A DNA stretch of 64,000 nucleotides. It comes from Pirellulaceae bacterium (GTDB lineage Bacteria > Planctomycetota > Planctomycetia > Pirellulales > Pirellulaceae). The stretch lies in contig JAKVCA010000022.1 in NCBI GenBank assembly GCA_022448315.1, positions 23,497 to 87,496 on the forward strand. The letters are read 5' to 3'. Every line of letters starts with the position of its first letter. Position 1 is the first letter of the stretch. Of the stretch, positions 1 to 8,975 are shown one piece after another. A model generated the notes under the pieces. The model saw nothing but the letters and a program-made list of their open reading frames with translations. It was not told the DNA's origin and did no database searches. Position numbers and translations under genes: made by a program.

Positions 1-329
1 TCGTTGCGGGCACCTTCTCGCGAAGGGCACAACGTCGGGGCTTCACGTGGTCTGCCCATCATAAACACAAGCGTCCCGAGAGAGAAACATCGAACGCTTG
101 AACGCTGCAAACAAGCGGCACTTTCTAAAGCCCCCGCGGAGTGTGAAAGTACTTTTCCCGTCCCGCTGCCGACCCGAAATTCAGGGACCTGAAGAACGCG
201 ATGAGCCAATCCGCTGACTTCGGATGGAAGATTTGTCTCCCTGAGGCTTGCCAGCGTCTGCAAAATGAACTTGAAAAGAGATCAGGAGTCCGCTTGCGGA
301 TGCCCCGCTTGCCCGATGAGTCGGATTGC
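1..329. other. Left edge, no gene seen
   Basis: I see no convincing coding region, RNA gene or repeat in these bases. The open frames on both strands have low-complexity, basic, non-protein-like translations. The stretch lies downstream of the minus-strand gene that ends at 330. Confidence 0.5.
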
Positions 330-1730
330 TTATTTCTTTTCAACGGATCCGTTTTTTTGAGCCGTCTGGGCATCTGATTTTGGTGGGTTTGCATCGATGA
401 TTTCAAACTGGTCGACCAAAATCTGATCCTCCGCGCCAAATCGATCGACTCGGTCTTGCTCCATCGTAATCACCCATCCGACCCGTCGACCCTGCTTATC
501 GGCGAGGTGGTAGTAAATCCATTGAATGGGGATCCCAGAAACTTCAGAGGAGACAATCACTCGAAGACTCTGATAGCCTTTGCTGGTTGTGGATTCAGCG
601 ACGTCAACAATCTGTCCTGAGGCCCCTTCAATCGCCTTGGCAACGTCCGACCGATAACGTTTGGCGCTGAACGACACTCCGGCCGGCAAGTCCGCCAGAC
701 GAGTGAGCTGGGCCTGAGCAATCAGTTCACCCGAGGAGACATATCGAAGAATGGCGGCTTTTGCTTGATCGGACACCACCCTCCAACCTTTGCCGTGCTG
801 AAGCCTGAAACCGTGTCGCTTGGATTCAAACACCAACGTGGGGTCGGAGTCGTTTTGTGACTCCATCACAATCGCCAGCTGGGCTTCATGGTCGGTCGAC
901 CATGAAGCCGGCACGGTCCGAGTCACCTCGATTTTCGTCCGAGCTTCAAAGCCCGGAGTCGCAGGACCGAGTGCTCGCTTTTCGCGAACACTCCAGACGA
1001 GGGACTCCAGCTCTTCGGTCGAGGGGTTAGAGAGACAGACCCCCGAGAGCGTAATTTCGGTCGCCACACCACTTGCGAGTCCTTGCACCTGCCCCTGCAC
1101 GGAAACATTGACGGACTCTTCTGACCTCTTTTCCAGACGGCACTCGATTTGACCATCGATGATCGCATCAATCGCCAGAGCGGCTGCGACTTTCCAGGCA
1201 GGAGGTTCCCAACTATCGCCAACCTGTCCCTGAAACCCAGGCTCCAGCCATCCGGATAGGGTTGGGCTGATCCCGGGAATGAAAATGAGGTCGATTTCAG
1301 AAGACTCCAGAGGAAGACTCTGACGAAAAAAATCTTGCCGGATCTTTGTCGAAGTTAACGGCTCGACGCGATGGACGATGATCTCGGAAAGGTCATTCAA
1401 CCGACTCACTGTCGCCCCACGGCCCACCTGCATCTGAGCAGTCGCTCGCTCGAATGCCCGCCCAATCCATAAACAATTCTCAACCTGTCGGTGCCGTTGG
1501 ACAAATTCGAAGTCACCTTCAACCCGGAAGGGCACGGTTCTCACCTGCTTGCTGTCGGGATCCAGTTCAAGATTGCCGCTGGCAGCCATTTCAACCTTGT
1601 ATTGAGAGGCGGAGCCCCCAGTCGCGAGTTGCCGATCTTGCATGGAAGCCCCGGACAACGGCTTCGACATTCCAATCCATGGCAAGGCAGCGGTTGCGAT
1701 GATCCAGTCGCGTCGGGAGATTTCGATCAC
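330..1730 (-). CDS. Secreted protein of unknown function, Tat-like N-terminus
   Basis: A 466-residue protein I do not recognise. The N-terminus reads ISRRDWIIATAALPW: paired arginines followed by a short hydrophobic stretch, which suggests a Tat-type export signal. The rest is a soluble beta-rich sequence with no cysteine motifs or membrane segments. It contains a GWR-VV segment near the middle and a charged, disordered C-terminal tail after about residue 445. It is a single minus-strand gene, transcribed away from the sigma factor gene. The reading frame is long and its composition is protein-like, so the gene is well supported, but the function is open. Location in the cell envelope or periplasm is inferred from the signal only. 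Confidence 0.75.
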   Translation of the reverse strand: MIEISRRDWIIATAALPWIGMSKPLSGASMQDRQLATGGSASQYKVEMAASGNLELDPDSKQVRTVPFRVEGDFEFVQRHRQVENCLWIGRAFERATAQMQVGRGATVSRLNDLSEIIVHRVEPLTSTKIRQDFFRQSLPLESSEIDLIFIPGISPTLSGWLEPGFQGQVGDSWEPPAWKVAAALAIDAIIDGQIECRLEKRSEESVNVSVQGQVQGLASGVATEITLSGVCLSNPSTEELESLVWSVREKRALGPATPGFEARTKIEVTRTVPASWSTDHEAQLAIVMESQNDSDPTLVFESKRHGFRLQHGKGWRVVSDQAKAAILRYVSSGELIAQAQLTRLADLPAGVSFSAKRYRSDVAKAIEGASGQIVDVAESTTSKGYQSLRVIVSSEVSGIPIQWIYYHLADKQGRRVGWVITMEQDRVDRFGAEDQILVDQFEIIDANPPKSDAQTAQKNGSVEKK

Positions 1731-2374
1731 GCCAATATTCCCTGTTTAGCTGTTGTCGGAAGACGAGAAGCCATTCGCAGCGATTTGATATGACGGACGG
1801 CCTAGTCAGCACTGACCGTGGCTTAGGTGGGAACTTCGATGCACCCACCGCCCCATGTCAAAATCGGTCATGTTTGACGGTTACTCCAACCTAAACATGC
1901 CGGGCTTGCAACAAGAACCAACAAAGGGGAGAAATGGGCAAACCTGGAAAAATAGGGCCATGTCGAAAACTCGGCAACACCCCAAAGCCTGGACTTCGTA
2001 TATCTGGGCGGGAAACCGCAAATCACGGTGGGCCGCCAGCAAACATGGGCGAACACGCCGGCCTCCGACGACCCACCCTTTACGAAAGCCATGCTGTGAA
2101 CAAATTCACAAACGGCAACGTCGAACGATACTCAGCCTTCTTTCTGATTTAAACGAGTGCTTTCTTCGCTTTTATTGTTAAATTGGACGGAGTGAGCGGT
2201 CGAACGCCCAAGGCAAGGTTCTCCTCAGCGAACCCTGCGAATGGACATAACGTACGAATTAGGGGCCTTTCGACATCGCAACAGGACGTTGTGGATATCT
2301 CACTGGTCGACGACGGGTTGCAGTCTGCCTTGCAGGGATCACACCCGGATAGAGCGTCCGAAGAGGGAGTCATC
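1731..2374. other. Intergenic region between divergent genes
   Basis: About 640 bases between the secreted protein (minus) and the sigma factor (plus). It presumably holds both promoters. A small inverted repeat (GGTTC/GAACC) sits near 2217-2234, in what would be the sigma factor leader. An AT-rich stretch near 2140-2180 is the most promoter-like part. I see no gene here. Confidence 0.4.
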
Positions 2375-4045
2375 ATGCACACCGATTACAAAAGCGAGTC
2401 GATCCGACAACTGCGGGATCAACAAGTTCGTTTTGCCCCGAGAGAGAAAAAACTCGAACAGATTTGTCGCGCAGAGAAGCTGATCTCAGAATTGGACCGC
2501 AAGAGAACCTACAGCTACGAATACCTGTGCTTTCGGATCACACAGTTCCGCCCCGAAGTCTCGGGACTTCTGACCCTAAGCGGCACCGACGCCGTGCATG
2601 ACATTGGCCACTTCATTCAGGATGTCTCCGAAGCGGCTGACCTGAGAATCGACGAAATGGCAGAACCGGTTCGCAGCGTCGACGAACTCAGCGAGCAATT
2701 GAGCGTTTCGACGAAGACGATCAGTCGCTGGCGTCAACAAGGACTTGTCAGTCGAAAGTTCATCTTTGAAGGAGGTCGCCGTCGGGTCGGCTTCTTACAG
2801 AGCAGCATCGATCGGTTCATTTCGAAGAACCGGTCCAAGGTCAAGCGTGGCGAACGGTTCACACAACTTTCCGATGCGGAAAGGGACGATATTCTTGAAC
2901 GAGGGCGGCGACTCGCCCAAGCGGGAACGAGCCAGTCCGATGTCGCGAGGGAAATCGCGAAAGCCTTGGGACGGAGTGTCGAGACGATTCGATACACGAT
3001 CAAGCATCATGATGAAAAGTTTCCGGAGACCGCGTTATTCCCTGATCGTCAAGGAATCTTGGATGAGCAGGCAAAACAGGAGATCAGCGACCTGATGCTG
3101 ACGGGTACGCCAGCGGAAACACTCGCCAAGAAACATCAGCGATCCGTGTCATCGATCTACAGGATTGTGAATGAAGTTCGGGCGGGTCGCGTGATGGAAC
3201 TCCCGTTGGACTTTATGGACAGCCCAGAATTTCATACCCGAAACGCTCAGGGTCGCATTTTGACTCCGATGCCCATCGAGTCGAACGCGCGGAAAGTCAA
3301 ACCACCGACGGGACTGCCTCACTACCTCGCCTCACTATACGAGGTCCCGCTGTTGAGCCGCGACCAGGAATATCACCTATTCCGCAAATTCAACTTTCTC
3401 AAGTACAAAGCGGCCAAACTTCGGGACCAACTCGATCCCACACAGGCGACCTCGACCAAGATGGACGAAATTGAGGAATACTACGATCAGGCGGTGCGTG
3501 TCAAAAATCAAATTGTACAATCCAACCTCAGGCTGGTCGTTTCCATCGCAAAGCGACACCTGAACCCCGACGAAGATTTCTTTCAACTGGTTAGTGACGG
3601 GAACATGTCGCTGATCCGGGCTGCGGAGAAGTTCGACTACACCCGTGGCAATAAATTCAGTACTTACGCGAGCTGGGCAATCATGAAGAACTTTGCCCGA
3701 ACCATTCCACAGGAATTTCGACATCGCGACCGTTTCAAAACGGTCAACGAAGAGACGTTTCTGGCCACGACGGACGAGCGGGCCGACAATCTACTTCTCG
3801 AAGCACAACAGTTCCTGAGGAAAAAGCAGGTCGGTCGGATCCTAGACCGCCTGGACGAACGTGAACAAAAGATCATCATCCGCCGCTTTGGCTTGGACCA
3901 CTCGCAGGAACCATTGACCCTCAAAGAGGTGGGCGAGGAACTCGGGGTCACCAAGGAGCGTATCCGACAGATCGAGGCGAGAGCATTGACGAAGTTGAGA
4001 TCCGCAGCCAAAGACGAAAATATTGACTGGGAAGAAGTGGAATAA
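2375..4045 (+). CDS. RNA polymerase sigma-70 family factor with HTH-rich N-terminal half
   Basis: A 556-residue sigma factor. The start is the ATG preceded by AAGAGGGAG; the frame is open another 64 codons upstream but without a ribosome site. The N-terminal 300 residues hold up to three helix-turn-helix-like segments: about 103-122 (followed by a GGRRRVGF wing), 185-212 and 245-268. Canonical sigma parts follow: region 1.2 at about 313-340, region 2 at about 376-450 (NKFSTYASWAIMKNF), and region 4 at about 487-545 (VTKERIRQIEARAL). Only about 40 residues separate regions 2.4 and 4, so region 3 is nearly absent. The conserved region 2.3/2.4 WW pair is reduced to SWA. This places it between a group 2 factor and an alternative sigma. 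Its role is probably promoter selection on core RNA polymerase; the regulon is unknown. Confidence 0.93.
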   Translation: MHTDYKSESIRQLRDQQVRFAPREKKLEQICRAEKLISELDRKRTYSYEYLCFRITQFRPEVSGLLTLSGTDAVHDIGHFIQDVSEAADLRIDEMAEPVRSVDELSEQLSVSTKTISRWRQQGLVSRKFIFEGGRRRVGFLQSSIDRFISKNRSKVKRGERFTQLSDAERDDILERGRRLAQAGTSQSDVAREIAKALGRSVETIRYTIKHHDEKFPETALFPDRQGILDEQAKQEISDLMLTGTPAETLAKKHQRSVSSIYRIVNEVRAGRVMELPLDFMDSPEFHTRNAQGRILTPMPIESNARKVKPPTGLPHYLASLYEVPLLSRDQEYHLFRKFNFLKYKAAKLRDQLDPTQATSTKMDEIEEYYDQAVRVKNQIVQSNLRLVVSIAKRHLNPDEDFFQLVSDGNMSLIRAAEKFDYTRGNKFSTYASWAIMKNFARTIPQEFRHRDRFKTVNEETFLATTDERADNLLLEAQQFLRKKQVGRILDRLDEREQKIIIRRFGLDHSQEPLTLKEVGEELGVTKERIRQIEARALTKLRSAAKDENIDWEEVE

Positions 4046-4195
4046 GATGCCCATCGCGAAGTTTGTTTGAGCGGCAACCGCCATTCATCACCCCCTGGAG
4101 AGGGAACCCCGAGCCGCAGACAGGGGGATCTGGCACACGAAGACGATCGCGAACATGCAAGCAAACATAACAAGGCAAACGGAGCTATTCCCAGC

Positions 4196-4222
4196 AAGCC
4201 GCCCCGACAGGGCGGCTTTTTT
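4196..4222 (+). terminator. Intrinsic terminator after sigma factor gene
   Basis: GCCGCCC at 4198-4204 pairs perfectly with GGGCGGC at 4210-4216 around a five-base loop, followed directly by six T. It lies 150 bases after the sigma factor stop and insulates the tRNA-tuf operon. Confidence 0.9.
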
Positions 4223-4284
4223 CGTTTCAACTCCTGCGGATCGCATGACGGGCGGAATTTTTCCCCAGAGGCATTGATTTCGTA

Positions 4285-4312
4285 TTGCCGTCCAAAGGGA
4301 GTTCGGTATATT
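4285..4312 (+). promoter_or_regulatory. Probable sigma-70 promoter of the tRNA-tuf operon
   Basis: TTGCCG at 4285-4290 and TATATT at 4307-4312 are separated by 16 bases, 27 bases before the first tRNA. The -10 box is strong and the -35 box matches four of six consensus positions. Position just after a terminator and just before a tRNA operon supports it. Confidence 0.55.
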
Positions 4313-4339
4313 AGCCGGTTTTCCCGGACAAGATGATTG

Positions 4340-4412
4340 GCCAGCGTAGCTCAGTTGGCAGAGCAGCTGATTTGTAATCAGCCGGTCGTGGGTTCGAATC
4401 CCTCCGCTGGCT
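4340..4412 (+). tRNA. tRNA-Thr (anticodon TGT)
   Basis: A complete cloverleaf: acceptor GCCAGCG pairs with CGCTGGC, the D arm and GGTTCGAATCC T arm are present, and the loop ATTTGTAA gives anticodon TGT. The CCA end is not encoded. First member of a Thr-Tyr-Gly-Thr tRNA run upstream of tuf. Confidence 0.97.
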
Positions 4413-4446
4413 CTGGCTGAACACACGCCGCAAAGGCATTACTTCG

Positions 4447-4528
4447 GGGGGGTTTCCCGAGCGGTCAAAGGGGTCAGACTGTAAATCTGATGGCTTCGCC
4501 TTCGCAGGTTCGAATCCTGCACCCCCCA
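4447..4528 (+). tRNA. tRNA-Tyr (anticodon GTA)
   Basis: A class II tRNA of 82 bases with acceptor GGGGGGT/ACCCCCC, anticodon loop CTGTAAA and a long variable arm (TGGCTTCGCC). The T arm is GGTTCGAATCC. CCA is not encoded. Confidence 0.97.
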
Positions 4529-4642
4529 CTTTGAACCAAGAAAAGAAATATAGAGAGCGGTAGGAAAGTCGAACCGAATCGTCCCCCCCTTGAATTCAAC
4601 ATCGATTCGCAGAAGATATTAGATTCGATGGATTAGAAATTA

Positions 4643-4713
4643 GCGGGTGTAGCTCAATGGTAGAGCCACAGCCTTCCAAGCTGAAGACGAGGGTTCGATT
4701 CCCTTCACCCGCT
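4643..4713 (+). tRNA. tRNA-Gly (anticodon TCC)
   Basis: Acceptor GCGGGTG/CACCCGC, anticodon stem ACAGC/GCTGA-like with loop CTTCCAA, and T arm GGTTCGATTCC. It is third in the tRNA cluster upstream of tuf. CCA is not encoded. Confidence 0.96.
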
Positions 4714-4750
4714 CTCGAGATTTCAGGCTTTGCCTGGGGCTTGACCAGAT

Positions 4751-4823
<73 letters not shown>

Positions 4824-4919
4824 CTGAAAACTTTGATGAACTTGGCCGTCGGCCTGTTCGATTGGTTGTTGGTGTAAGAGTTTTTATCTTCCGGTCTTTA
4901 CAAGTAGGTGTTGATAGAG

Positions 4920-6113
4920 ATGGCCAAGGAGGAATTTCAGCGGACAAAACCGCACGTCAATGTGGGTACCATTGGACACATTGACCATGGCAAAACGACG
5001 ACAACGGGTGCAATCTTGGCAGTGCAAGCTGCGAAGGGCTTGGCGGAAGCCAAGGGGTACTCAGACATTGCGAAGGGTGGAACGGTTCGTGACGAGACCA
5101 AGACGGTGACCATCGCCGTGGCTCACGTCGAATACGAATCCGACAATCGCCACTACGCCCACATTGACTGTCCCGGTCACGCGGACTTCGTCAAGAACAT
5201 GATCACGGGTGCCGCCCAGATGGACGGTGCAATTCTCGTGGTCTCGGCAGCCGACGGTCCCATGCCACAGACGAAAGAGCACGTGCTTCTGGCTCGTCAG
5301 GTTGACGTGCCTTACATCGTGGTCTTCATGAACAAGTGCGACCTGGTCGACGACGAAGAGTTGTTGGACCTGGTTGAAATGGAAGTTCGGGAACTGCTCA
5401 GCAAGTACAAGTTTGAAGGCGACGATGTGCCCGTGATTCGCGGAAGTGCATTGCCTGCCTACAACAGCCCTGCGGATCCGGAAGCCAGCAAGTGCATTTC
5501 GGAACTGATGGATGCGCTGGACGCCAACATTCCCGAGCCTGCTCGCGAAGAAGACAAGCCGTTCCTGATGGCGATCGAAGACGTCTTCTCCATTGAAGGC
5601 CGTGGTACGGTGGCAACCGGTCGTATCGAACGGGGAATCATCACCGTCGGCGACGAAGTTGAGATCATCGGTCTTAAGGAGAGCACCAAGACAACCTGTA
5701 CGGGTGTCGAGATGTTCCGAAAACTGCTGAATCAGGGTCAAGCTGGCGATAATGTGGGCTGCCTGCTTCGTGGTGTCAAGCGAGACGAAATCGAGCGTGG
5801 TCAGGTTCTGGCCAAGCCCGGTTCCATCACGCCACATGCGAAATTCGAAGCTGAGGTCTACTGCCTGAGCAAGGACGAAGGCGGTCGTCATACGCCGTTC
5901 TTCAGTGGCTATCGCCCTCAGTTCTACTTCCGAACCACGGATGTGACCGGAACCGCCAATTTGGTCGGTGCCGAAATGTGCATGCCGGGTGACAATGTGA
6001 AGGTGGAAGTGGAACTTCACAAGCAGATCGCAATGGACGACGGAGTTCGTTTCGCGATTCGCGAAGGTGGCCGAACCGTGGGCTCCGGCGTTGTGACGAA
6101 AATCATTGAGTAG
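4920..6113 (+). CDS. tuf: Elongation factor Tu
   Basis: A 397-residue GTPase that delivers aminoacyl-tRNA to the ribosomal A site. The start is the ATG giving [10 protein letters not shown]; an in-frame GTG four codons upstream is less likely. The P-loop region reads [12 protein letters not shown] (residues 19-30). DCPGH and NKCD follow, then the beta-barrel domains 2 and 3 with FRTTDVTG and the C-terminal VGSGVVTKI. The TTTTG variant of the usual TTLTA is, from memory, typical of planctomycete EF-Tu. It follows four tRNA genes, as tufB does in E. coli, and ends in a strong terminator. No second tuf lies downstream of the EF-G gene in this window. Confidence 0.99.
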   Translation: MAKEEFQRTKPHVNVGTIGHIDHGKTTTTGAILAVQAAKGLAEAKGYSDIAKGGTVRDETKTVTIAVAHVEYESDNRHYAHIDCPGHADFVKNMITGAAQMDGAILVVSAADGPMPQTKEHVLLARQVDVPYIVVFMNKCDLVDDEELLDLVEMEVRELLSKYKFEGDDVPVIRGSALPAYNSPADPEASKCISELMDALDANIPEPAREEDKPFLMAIEDVFSIEGRGTVATGRIERGIITVGDEVEIIGLKESTKTTCTGVEMFRKLLNQGQAGDNVGCLLRGVKRDEIERGQVLAKPGSITPHAKFEAEVYCLSKDEGGRHTPFFSGYRPQFYFRTTDVTGTANLVGAEMCMPGDNVKVEVELHKQIAMDDGVRFAIREGGRTVGSGVVTKIIE

Positions 6114-6137
6114 TCACCCCAAGTGAGAGTAACGATC

Positions 6138-6174
6138 AGGATGTCTTTCCATCGCGGGAAGGCATCCTGTTTTT
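6138..6174 (+). terminator. Intrinsic terminator after tuf, abutting tRNA-Trp
   Basis: A stem of about 13 pairs (6138-6150 with 6156-6168, two G-U pairs) closes a five-base loop and is followed by GTTTTT. The T tract ends at the base before the first nucleotide of tRNA-Trp. Confidence 0.88.
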
Positions 6175-6247
6175 AGGGGTGTAGCTCAATCGGCAGAGCA
6201 GCGGTTTCCAAAACCGCAGGTTGCGAGTTCGAGTCCCGCCGCCCCTG
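6175..6247 (+). tRNA. tRNA-Trp (anticodon CCA)
   Basis: Acceptor AGGGGTG/CGCCCCT with one T-G pair, anticodon loop TTCCAAA, T arm GAGTTCGAGTC, and discriminator G. It sits between tuf and secE, a placement common in bacteria. Confidence 0.97.
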
Positions 6248-6316
6248 CTTCAGGAGGAAACTGAACACGTCGGACGGGATCCCGCTTGTTCTTTTTAGTT
6301 TCGATCGGTGGGTTTT

Positions 6317-6760
6317 ATGGCCAAGGACAATGCAGTGACAACCGCCAGTAACTGGCAGTTCCTGTTTTTCGGCTCGTACAAGAAGTCGCAAGGACGTTAC
6401 GCCCGTCAGGTCACTGGAGGTGCACTGACGGTACTCATGTTGATCGCAGCTTATCGCTTGTCCCAATGGACGGCGATGGAGGATGTTGTTTTCAGTGGAG
6501 GCCACTGGGCCATCGGCGGAATCATTGCTGTTTTAGGCGGGTTCGTCGCTTACAGACTGGTTCAGCTCCCTCGGTTTGCGGACTTTTTAATCGCGGTTGA
6601 AGCGGAAATGAACAAGGTTTCCTGGCCAGCTCAGGGTGAACTTGTCAAAGCTTCGATCGTCGTGATTTTTGTAATATTCTTCCTGGCAGGTGTGTTGTTT
6701 TCATTCGACCTGATCTGGAACACACTTTTCAGGTTGGGCAACAGTCTCTGGCCGTTTTAG
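6317..6760 (+). CDS. secE: Preprotein translocase subunit SecE
   Basis: A 147-residue inner-membrane subunit of the SecYEG channel. Three hydrophobic segments are visible at about residues 36-55, 62-85 and 112-135. Before the last one is the conserved amphipathic SecE motif VEAEMNKVSWPAQGELVKAS. This is a three-TM form like that of E. coli rather than the short one-TM form. The ATG at 6317 is chosen; a GTG three codons earlier is also possible because the ribosome site is weak. nusG follows 44 bases later, the usual secE-nusG pairing. No rpmG lies between tuf and secE. Confidence 0.95.
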   Translation: MAKDNAVTTASNWQFLFFGSYKKSQGRYARQVTGGALTVLMLIAAYRLSQWTAMEDVVFSGGHWAIGGIIAVLGGFVAYRLVQLPRFADFLIAVEAEMNKVSWPAQGELVKASIVVIFVIFFLAGVLFSFDLIWNTLFRLGNSLWPF

Positions 6761-6804
6761 TAATCGAGCGTTTAACGAACCAAGACTTGCCGAGGCGTTT
6801 AATC

Positions 6805-7629
6805 ATGTCGGAACAAGAGCAACCCTCAGACGAATCAGCGACCGCATCCGAGAGCGCGGACGATACGTTGGTTTCTGAAGCGAACGTTGCCTCGAACGGG
6901 GCAGAAGACGCAGGTCCGGGCACACCGGCCGAAAGTTCTTCGGTTGCTGAAGCAAGCGACGCGGGTCAGGTCGAGTCCAGCGAAGGTGATCACGAGGAAG
7001 AGGCAGCTCAAGAGGAATCCGGAGCGGACGCGAGTCCCGTATTGGTCTCCGAAGCGGAACCCGAGGAACCAGAAAGTGCGATGCAGTGGTACATTCTCAA
7101 GGTTCAGGTGAACCGAGAGTCATCCATCTGCGACGCCCTGCTACGCCGCATCAAAATGGAAGGCCTTGAGCAGTACTTTGGTGAAGTTCTCGTGCCCACG
7201 GAGGACGTGCGTGAATTCACCAAGTCGGGCAAGCAGCGAATTGTCAAACGCAAGCTCTACCCCGGCTACATTGTGGTGAACATGATCATCAATGATGACA
7301 CGTGGTTTCTCGTTCGAGAGACCCCAGGCATCGGCGACTTTACCGGGGCTGTCGGCAAGCCGGCGGCACTTAGCGACGCCGAGATCGGACGCATCAAGCA
7401 GATGGCCAAGATCGGGGAAGAGACTTCCAAGGAAGAGACGGCCGGAATCAAGACAGCGATCAAATTCCGTCCGGGGGATCGAGTTCGAGTCAAAGAAGGC
7501 TACTTCCAAAACTTCGAAGGCGATGTCGAAACCATCGACGAATCGAACGGTCGTGTAACGGTCATGATCAGCATTTTTGGGCGAGCAACACCGGTCGAAT
7601 TGGACCACTGGCAAGTCGAAGACGTTTAA
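6805..7629 (+). CDS. nusG: Transcription antitermination factor NusG with acidic N-terminal extension
   Basis: A 274-residue protein. Residues about 93-215 form the NGN domain that binds the RNA polymerase clamp (QWYILKVQVNRE, YPGYIVV, VRETPGIGDF). Residues about 220-274 form the KOW domain (FRPGDRVRVKEGYFQNFEG). The first 90 residues are an acidic Ser/Glu/Ala-rich low-complexity extension not found in typical 180-residue NusG. It is likely disordered; its role is unknown. The ATG at 6805 is used; a TTG six codons upstream is possible. NusG couples transcription to translation or to Rho, and here it heads the ribosomal protein genes as in most bacteria. Confidence 0.97.
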   Translation: MSEQEQPSDESATASESADDTLVSEANVASNGAEDAGPGTPAESSSVAEASDAGQVESSEGDHEEEAAQEESGADASPVLVSEAEPEEPESAMQWYILKVQVNRESSICDALLRRIKMEGLEQYFGEVLVPTEDVREFTKSGKQRIVKRKLYPGYIVVNMIINDDTWFLVRETPGIGDFTGAVGKPAALSDAEIGRIKQMAKIGEETSKEETAGIKTAIKFRPGDRVRVKEGYFQNFEGDVETIDESNGRVTVMISIFGRATPVELDHWQVEDV

Positions 7630-7742
7630 CACAAGCATGGCGTGGAGAATCGCTCGGACTCTGATTTGATCCCAGAGAAAAGGCCAGGCGAACCCGACTC
7701 CAGCCCAAACATTATTTTAAGAAGTATCGGATAATTGTAGCG

Positions 7743-8168
7743 ATGGCGAAGCAAGTCCTTGGTCAAGCCAAGTTTCAGATCCCGGGTGGTCAGGCCACAC
7801 CTGCACCGCCGGTGGGTACCTCACTGGGTAAGTTCGGCGTGAATTTGGGCCAGTTCGTCCAGCAGTTCAACGATCGGACTAAAGAGTTCAGCGGGACACC
7901 GATTCCCGTGGTGGTTACCTGCTACAACGACCGGTCTTTCGACTTCATCACGAAAAGCCCGCCAGCCGCTGCCCTTCTGAAAATGGCCGCTGGAATTGCC
8001 AAGGGGTCAGGCGTCCCGAACGTGACCAAAGTCGGGAAAGTGACCCGTGAGCAGATCGATGACATTTGCAACAAGAAGATGGCCGACCTGAATGCTCGTG
8101 ATCTTGAGCATGCACGCCGAATGATCGAAGGCACCGCCCGTAGCATGGGCTTGGAAGTGACTGAGTAG
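7743..8168 (+). CDS. rplK: 50S ribosomal protein L11
   Basis: 141 residues, the usual length. It binds the GTPase-associated centre of 23S rRNA. The proline-rich N-terminal motif GGQATPAPPVGTSLG and the C-terminal RNA-binding part (ARDLEHARRMIEGTARSMG) are intact. It starts 113 bases after nusG and is followed by rplA, the standard L11-L1 order. Confidence 0.99.
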   Translation: MAKQVLGQAKFQIPGGQATPAPPVGTSLGKFGVNLGQFVQQFNDRTKEFSGTPIPVVVTCYNDRSFDFITKSPPAAALLKMAAGIAKGSGVPNVTKVGKVTREQIDDICNKKMADLNARDLEHARRMIEGTARSMGLEVTE

Positions 8169-8239
8169 CCTTGCGGCCCACGACCGTGAGTAGAACGACT
8201 TATCCACCCAACGCGGTGTAGATACCAGGAAACAAAAAG

Positions 8240-8917
8240 ATGCCGAAACTTACGAAGCGACTTTCAGAATCCCACAAAAAGCGACCGGAAGAGGCGGTGC
8301 CGTTGGCGCAAGCGATTGAAGTCTTGAAATCGTACAAACCAACGAAGTTCGACCAGTCCGTGGAAATCCACATGAGGCTGGGCATTGACGCCAAGCAGGC
8401 CGATCAGATCGTCCGGGGTTCCATTGTGCTGCCACATGGAATCGGAAAATCCCAAAGAGTGGTCGTATTTGCAAAAGGCGAATTGGCGAAGGCGGCTGAA
8501 GAGGCAGGTGCCGAGGTTGTGGGCCAAGAAGACCTTGCAAAGAAGATTAAGGATGGCTGGCTGGACTTCGATGTCTGCGTCGCAACTCCCGACATGATGG
8601 GCATGGTCGGTCCATTGGGGCGGGCTCTCGGTCCTCGGGGACTGATGCCGTCGCCAAAGGCCGGAACGGTGACTCCCGATCCAGCAAACGCCGTGAAAGA
8701 GTACAAAGCTGGAAAGGTGGAGTTCCGAAATGACGGTGGAGGCAACGTCCACGCCGTCGTTGGTAAGCTCAGCTTCGAGCCCCAGCAACTCGCCGAAAAT
8801 ATTCAGGCCTTCATCGATCGGATCAATTCGATGAAGCCGATGGCCGTAAAGGGAACTTACGTCAAAGGAATCGTGATCGCGGCGACCATGAGTCCCAGCG
8901 TTCGGGTTGCTGCGTAA
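8240..8917 (+). CDS. rplA: 50S ribosomal protein L1
   Basis: 225 residues. L1 forms the mobile stalk next to the E site and in many bacteria represses its own L11-L1 mRNA. Family motifs are present: the central [20 protein letters not shown] segment and the [15 protein letters not shown] segment. Length is close to that of E. coli L1 (234). I did not find a clear L1-site mimic in the leader. Confidence 0.99.
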   Translation: MPKLTKRLSESHKKRPEEAVPLAQAIEVLKSYKPTKFDQSVEIHMRLGIDAKQADQIVRGSIVLPHGIGKSQRVVVFAKGELAKAAEEAGAEVVGQEDLAKKIKDGWLDFDVCVATPDMMGMVGPLGRALGPRGLMPSPKAGTVTPDPANAVKEYKAGKVEFRNDGGGNVHAVVGKLSFEPQQLAENIQAFIDRINSMKPMAVKGTYVKGIVIAATMSPSVRVAA

Positions 8918-8975
8918 CCGCCCAACTGTCACCCCTGTAACACCATACAGCTCGTCCTTTTTGGTAACGACAATC

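Noticed and set aside
5061..6020. 319-codon open frame antisense to tuf
   Set aside because: Exact reverse of a highly conserved gene; composition typical of an antisense shadow.
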